A stretch of 64,000 nucleotides of DNA from Gammaproteobacteria bacterium (GTDB lineage Bacteria > Pseudomonadota > Gammaproteobacteria > Burkholderiales > Burkholderiaceae_C): NCBI GenBank assembly GCA_025359085.1, contig JANYHL010000057.1:1-64000 (forward strand). Direction: 5' to 3'. Below the pieces are notes generated by a model. That model had not been told where the DNA came from and did no database searches. It saw only the letters and a list, made by a program, of their open reading frames with translations. The translations under genes and the position numbers were made by a program. This document shows, in pieces, positions 59,532 through 64,000 of this stretch (positions are counted from its first letter, which is position 1; every line of letters begins with the position of its first letter).

Positions 59532-60443
59532 ATGAAAATTCTTCTTTTTGGCCGGGGTGGCCAAGTCGGCTGGGAACTGCAACGCAGTCTGTCGGTGCTG
59601 GGCGAGCTGGTCGCGCTGGACTTTGACCCGGCCCACAACCCGGCCGGCTTGTGCGGCGACTTCAGCAATCTGCCCGGGCTGGCTGAAACCATCCGCCGCG
59701 TCCAGCCCGACGTGATTGTCAATGCCGCTGCCCACACTGCGGTGGACAAGGCCGAGGCCGAGCCCGAGCTGGCCCGCGCCGTGAACACACTCGCTCCCGG
59801 CGTGCTGGCCAGCGAGGCGCAAAAACTGGGTGCCTGGTTGGTGCACTACTCCACCGACTATGTGTTTGACGGTAGCGGCCAGCAGCCCTGGCGCGAGTCG
59901 GATCGCACCGGTCCCTTGAGCGTCTATGGGCAAACCAAGCTCGAAGGCGAGCACGCCGTGGCCACCTGCGCCAAACACCTGATTTTCCGCACCAGCTGGG
60001 TCTATGGCGCCCGCGGGGGCAACTTCGCCAAGACCATGCTGCGCCTTGCCGGTGAGCGCGAAACATTGACGGTGATTGACGACCAGATCGGCGCGCCGAC
60101 CTCAGCCGAACTGCTGGCTGACGTCACGGCGCATGCCCTGCGGGCGGCCCTGCACCAGCCCGGGTTGGCGGGCCTGTACCACTGCGTGGCAGGCGGCGAA
60201 ACCAGTTGGCATGGCTACGCGCGATACGTGCTGGGCCAGGCACAGGCGCTGGGCTGGCAGCTCAAAGCGGGGCCGGATCAAATCACCCCCACGGTGAGCG
60301 CCCACTACCCGACGCCGGCGCGTCGACCCTTGAATTCACGCCTGGACACGGCCCGGCTGCAAGCCGCTTTCGGGCTGTTCCTGCCCCCCTGGCAGCAAGG
60401 CGTGGCGCGGATGTTGACCGAAACCCTCAGCCCGCCCCTTTAG
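59532..60443 (+). CDS. rfbD: dTDP-4-dehydrorhamnose reductase
   Basis: [30 protein letters not shown]...[26 protein letters not shown]...STDYVFDG. Confidence 0.93.
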   Translation: MKILLFGRGGQVGWELQRSLSVLGELVALDFDPAHNPAGLCGDFSNLPGLAETIRRVQPDVIVNAAAHTAVDKAEAEPELARAVNTLAPGVLASEAQKLGAWLVHYSTDYVFDGSGQQPWRESDRTGPLSVYGQTKLEGEHAVATCAKHLIFRTSWVYGARGGNFAKTMLRLAGERETLTVIDDQIGAPTSAELLADVTAHALRAALHQPGLAGLYHCVAGGETSWHGYARYVLGQAQALGWQLKAGPDQITPTVSAHYPTPARRPLNSRLDTARLQAAFGLFLPPWQQGVARMLTETLSPPL

Positions 60444-60451
60444 CGCACCTC

Positions 60452-61471
60452 ATGGCCATGATTTTTGTCACCGGCGGTGCCGGCTATATCGGCTCGCACA
60501 CCTGCGTCGAACTGCTCGCTGCAGGTCATGACGTCACCGTCTTTGACAACTTCTGCAACAGCCAACCCGAAGCCTTGACGCGGGTGCAGCGCATTACCGA
60601 CCGAAGCCCACGCCTGGTGCAAGGCGACATTCGTGACCGGGCGGCGCTGGTGGCCGCTTTGGCGCAAAGCGGCGCCACCGCCGTGATCCACTTCGCCGGG
60701 CTCAAGGCCGTCGGCGAATCGGTGCAACAGCCGCTGGCCTATTACGACAACAACGTGGTGGGAACGCTGCGATTGCTCGAAGCCATGACGGAATGTGAGG
60801 TCAAAACCCTGGTGTTCAGCTCCTCCGCCACCGTCTACGGCGAGCCACAGCGCCTGCCGTTGACCGAAGACCATCCGCTCTCAAGCACCAACCCGTATGG
60901 CCAGACCAAACTGGTGATCGAAAACATGCTGCGCGACCTGTACCGCAGCGACCCGGCCTGGCGCATCAGCTTGCTGCGCTATTTCAACCCGGTCGGTGCG
61001 CACGCCAGCGGCCTGATCGGTGAAGACCCGCAGGGCACGCCCAATAACCTGCTGCCCTTTGTGGCCCAGGTCGCGGTCGGGCGGCGCGCGTTTCTGAATG
61101 TTTGGGGTGACGATTACCCCACGCCTGATGGCACCGGTGTGCGCGACTATATTCATGTGGTTGATCTAGCGCTGGGCCACCTCAAGGCACTGGAGCGACT
61201 GCAACAGCACACCGAATGCCAGGCCCTCAACCTGGGCACCGGCGTCGGTTACAGTGTGCTTGACATGGTGCGCGTCTTTGAACAGGCCAGCGGCCAGCCG
61301 GTCCCCTACCAGGTGGCGCCGCGCCGCGCCGGTGACATTGCCGCGTGCTACGCTGATCCCGCCTTGGCATTCTCGTTGCTGGGTTGGCGTGCCGAGCGCG
61401 GACTCGACGCCATGTGCCGAGACACCTGGCGCTGGCAAAGCAACAACCCCAATGGCTATAAACCAGCCTGA
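60452..61471 (+). CDS. galE: UDP-glucose 4-epimerase
   Basis: [37 protein letters not shown]...[31 protein letters not shown]. Confidence 0.94.
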   Translation: MAMIFVTGGAGYIGSHTCVELLAAGHDVTVFDNFCNSQPEALTRVQRITDRSPRLVQGDIRDRAALVAALAQSGATAVIHFAGLKAVGESVQQPLAYYDNNVVGTLRLLEAMTECEVKTLVFSSSATVYGEPQRLPLTEDHPLSSTNPYGQTKLVIENMLRDLYRSDPAWRISLLRYFNPVGAHASGLIGEDPQGTPNNLLPFVAQVAVGRRAFLNVWGDDYPTPDGTGVRDYIHVVDLALGHLKALERLQQHTECQALNLGTGVGYSVLDMVRVFEQASGQPVPYQVAPRRAGDIAACYADPALAFSLLGWRAERGLDAMCRDTWRWQSNNPNGYKPA

Positions 61472-62617
61472 ATGGCAATCATCAAGGAAAAAATGAAAAA
61501 AAAGAGCAAAACGATGACCAAAGGGATGATTCTGGCCGCCGGACAAGGGACGCGGGTGCGCCCCCTGACCCTGGACCTGCCCAAACCGATGGTGCCGATT
61601 CTGGGCAAACCGGTGATGGAATACCTGATTGAGCACCTGGCGCGCCACGGCATCACCGAGATCATGGTCAACGTGGCCTGGCACCACCAGAAAATTGAAG
61701 AGTATTTTGGCGACGGCAGTCGTTGGGGCGTGGAGATTGGCTATGCCTATGAGGGCATCCGCGACCATGGTGACATCCTGCCGCGACCGATGGGCTCGGC
61801 CGGGGGGATGCGCCGCATCCAGGACTTTGGTGGTTTTTTTGATCAGACCACGCTGGTGCTGTGCGCCGATGCCCTGATCGACCTCGACATCACTGCGGCC
61901 ATTGCGGAACACAAGGCCAAAGGCGCCATCGCCAGCGTGGTGGCGATGGATGTGCCGCTGGCCGAAGTGCAGGCCTATGGCATTGTGGTGGCGGCGCCGG
62001 ACGGTCGCATTGAGGCATTTCAGGAAAAACCAGCGCCTGCCGAGGCCCAATCCACGCTGGCCAGCACCGGCATCTATCTTTTTGAACCCGAGGTGCTGAA
62101 CCTGGTACCTTCGAACACGATTTACGACATCGGCTCGCAGTTGTTCCCGCAACTGGTTGAGCAGAAGCTGGCGTTTTATGTCCAGAACCGGCCCTTCAAC
62201 TGGATCGACATTGGCCGGGTCAGCGACTACTGGTCGGTGTTGCAGCGCGTGCTGCGCGGTGAAATCGAGCAGATGAAGATGCCCGGGCATGAAGTCAAGC
62301 CCGGCATCTGGGTCGGGCTCAACACCAATATTGCCTGGGACCAGGTGACGATCGAAGGGCCGGTTTACATTGGCGCCAGCGTGCGCATTGAACCCGGCGC
62401 CTGTATCACCGGGCCGGCCTGGATTGGGCATGGCAGCCACATTCGGACCGGCGCCAAGGTGGTGCGCAGCATCTTGTTTGAGTACACCCGGATTGCCGCC
62501 GACATGCGGTTCACCGAAATGATTGTCTCGCCCGACTACTGCGTTGATCGCCACGGCGAGACCTTGTACCGTGGCGACGACACCGCCCAGCTGCGCTGGG
62601 GCGATGCCCGCGCCTGA
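61472..62617 (+). CDS. Nucleotidyltransferase family / NDP-sugar synthase
   Basis: KGMILAAGQGTRVRPLTLDLPKPMVPILGKPVMEYLIEHL; C-terminal hexapeptide-like region. Start may be 61514. Confidence 0.88.
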   Translation: MAIIKEKMKKKSKTMTKGMILAAGQGTRVRPLTLDLPKPMVPILGKPVMEYLIEHLARHGITEIMVNVAWHHQKIEEYFGDGSRWGVEIGYAYEGIRDHGDILPRPMGSAGGMRRIQDFGGFFDQTTLVLCADALIDLDITAAIAEHKAKGAIASVVAMDVPLAEVQAYGIVVAAPDGRIEAFQEKPAPAEAQSTLASTGIYLFEPEVLNLVPSNTIYDIGSQLFPQLVEQKLAFYVQNRPFNWIDIGRVSDYWSVLQRVLRGEIEQMKMPGHEVKPGIWVGLNTNIAWDQVTIEGPVYIGASVRIEPGACITGPAWIGHGSHIRTGAKVVRSILFEYTRIAADMRFTEMIVSPDYCVDRHGETLYRGDDTAQLRWGDARA

Positions 62618-62652
62618 GCGCCACCACCCTTCCCCTCATTCTTGACCTTGAC

Positions 62653-64000
62653 ATGACAACTACTGTATTGATCCAGCCGGTTATTCTCTCTGGTGGCTCG
62701 GGCACGCGCCTGTGGCCGCTCTCGCGTGAAAAATATCCCAAGCAACTGCTGCCGCTGATGGGCGCCGACTCGCTGCTGCAGGCCACCGTGCGCCGCGTGG
62801 ACGGCATTGCCAACGCCGAACTGGCGCCACCGATGGTGGTGTGCAACGAGGAATACCGCTTTGTCATCGCCGAGCAACTGCGCCTGCTCGGCAAGCCGGG
62901 CACCATCGTTCTCGAACCTTTTGGACGAAATACGGCTCCAGCCCTTACCCTGTCTGCCTTAGCTGCTATTAAAAATAATTCAGACCCGGTCTTGCTGGTG
63001 ATGCCCGCCGACCACGTCATCACCGACCTTGCCGCGTTTCAACGCGGGGTCAGCCAGGGTGCCCAGCTCGCCGCCGAGGGCGCGGTGGTCACCTTTGGCA
63101 TCACGCCCGATGCACCCGAAACCGGCTACGGCTACATCCAGTGCGGCGCCGCCTACGCGGGAATACAAGGAGTGCAAGACAGCAACGCCTGCCTGATTGC
63201 CCGCTTTGTCGAAAAGCCCGACCTCGCCACCGCGCAAACTTATCTGGCAGCGGGCGCTTATGTGTGGAACAGCGGCCTGTTCATGCTGCGCGCGTCGGTC
63301 TGGCTGGCCGCCATGAAGAGCTGCCGCCCTGACATTCTGGCTGCCTGCCAGTCGGCCTGGGAGCAAGGCACCACCGATGGCGAATTTGTACGCGTCGGCA
63401 AAGAGGCTTTTGCCCAGTGCCCAAGCGACTCGATCGATTACGCGGTGATGGAGCGCCTGGCGGCTGGCGCAGCAGGCCCGGCCGCGACTGCGCCCGGACT
63501 GCCGACCGGGGTGGTGATTCCCTTGACCGCCGGTTGGTCCGACGTTGGCGCCTGGGATGCCCTGTGGCAGGTGTTACCCAAAGATGCCTGCGGCAATGTC
63601 AGCCAGGGCGATGTGATGCTGCAAGATTGCGAGAACACGCTGGCATTGTCCGAGGGTCGCTTGATCGCCTGCGTGGGCGTCAGTGATCTGGTGGTGGTGG
63701 AAACGGCGGACGCCATTCTGGTGGCGCACAAAGACAAGACGCAGGACGTGAAGAAAATCGTCGACCGCCTCAGACAACAGGGCCGCCCTGAGGGCACCAT
63801 TCACCGCAAGGTATTCCGGCCCTGGGGCTGGTACGACGGCGTCGACGCTGGCGAGCGCTTTCAGGTCAAGCGCATTGTGGTCAAACCGGGCGGCACGCTG
63901 TCACTGCAAATGCACCACCACCGCGCCGAGCACTGGATTGTGGTCAGCGGCACCGCCCGGGTCACCTGCGGCGACAATGCCTTCTTGTTGTCCGAAAACC
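62653..64000 (+). CDS. manC: Mannose-1-phosphate guanylyltransferase/mannose-6-phosphate isomerase (partial, runs off window end)
   Basis: MTTTVLIQPVILSGGSGTRLWPLSREKYPKQLLPL...LLVMPADHVI...RPWGWYDGVDAGERFQVKRIVVKPGGTLSLQMHHHRAEHWIVVSGTARVTCG. Confidence 0.92.
   Translation, partial: MTTTVLIQPVILSGGSGTRLWPLSREKYPKQLLPLMGADSLLQATVRRVDGIANAELAPPMVVCNEEYRFVIAEQLRLLGKPGTIVLEPFGRNTAPALTLSALAAIKNNSDPVLLVMPADHVITDLAAFQRGVSQGAQLAAEGAVVTFGITPDAPETGYGYIQCGAAYAGIQGVQDSNACLIARFVEKPDLATAQTYLAAGAYVWNSGLFMLRASVWLAAMKSCRPDILAACQSAWEQGTTDGEFVRVGKEAFAQCPSDSIDYAVMERLAAGAAGPAATAPGLPTGVVIPLTAGWSDVGAWDALWQVLPKDACGNVSQGDVMLQDCENTLALSEGRLIACVGVSDLVVVETADAILVAHKDKTQDVKKIVDRLRQQGRPEGTIHRKVFRPWGWYDGVDAGERFQVKRIVVKPGGTLSLQMHHHRAEHWIVVSGTARVTCGDNAFLLSEN

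Noticed and set aside
59532-64000. Possibility of a novel capsule system in the nucleotide-sugar cluster
   Set aside because: rfbD, galE, nucleotidyltransferase and manC are standard polysaccharide precursor genes; no transferases or export genes visible before the window ends.

Overview
This 64 kb window is mostly ordinary, gene-dense chromosome from a GC-rich betaproteobacterium. Protein families and dispersed repeats look Comamonadaceae-like (Rhodoferax/Polaromonas type); that placement is inferred. Core content: nhaR-like LysR, an Rrf2 regulator, rnpB, cysM, asnS, FKBP PPIase, htpX, pyrC, an NMT1-type ABC transporter, a TctDE-like two-component system, dctA, a large fatty-acid/beta-oxidation block (28-42 kb), slmA, parA, comM/yifB, porin-glnK-amtB, glcEF, argB, an H-NS family protein, a fatty acyl-CoA reductase-like protein with phasin and patatin, and a nucleotide-sugar cluster. 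The accessory hotspot is ~20.8-26.4 kb. I read it as a degenerate chromosomal integron: an IntI-type integrase lacking its catalytic C-terminus, with a LexA-box promoter and a divergent array of minus-strand cassette ORFs whose stop codons mostly overlap attC core sites. An IS110/IS1111-group element sits inside one attC. The integron is bounded by a chimeric pseudogene on one side and a long hairpin on the other. Other notable items: a dispersed ~60-70 bp repeat family with two copies apparently inside coding genes (glcE, manC), an IscR-like protein lacking the Fe-S cysteines, a Marinobacter FAR-type two-domain reductase, and palindromic operators at TetR genes. All homology calls are from reading the sequence; no database searches were run.
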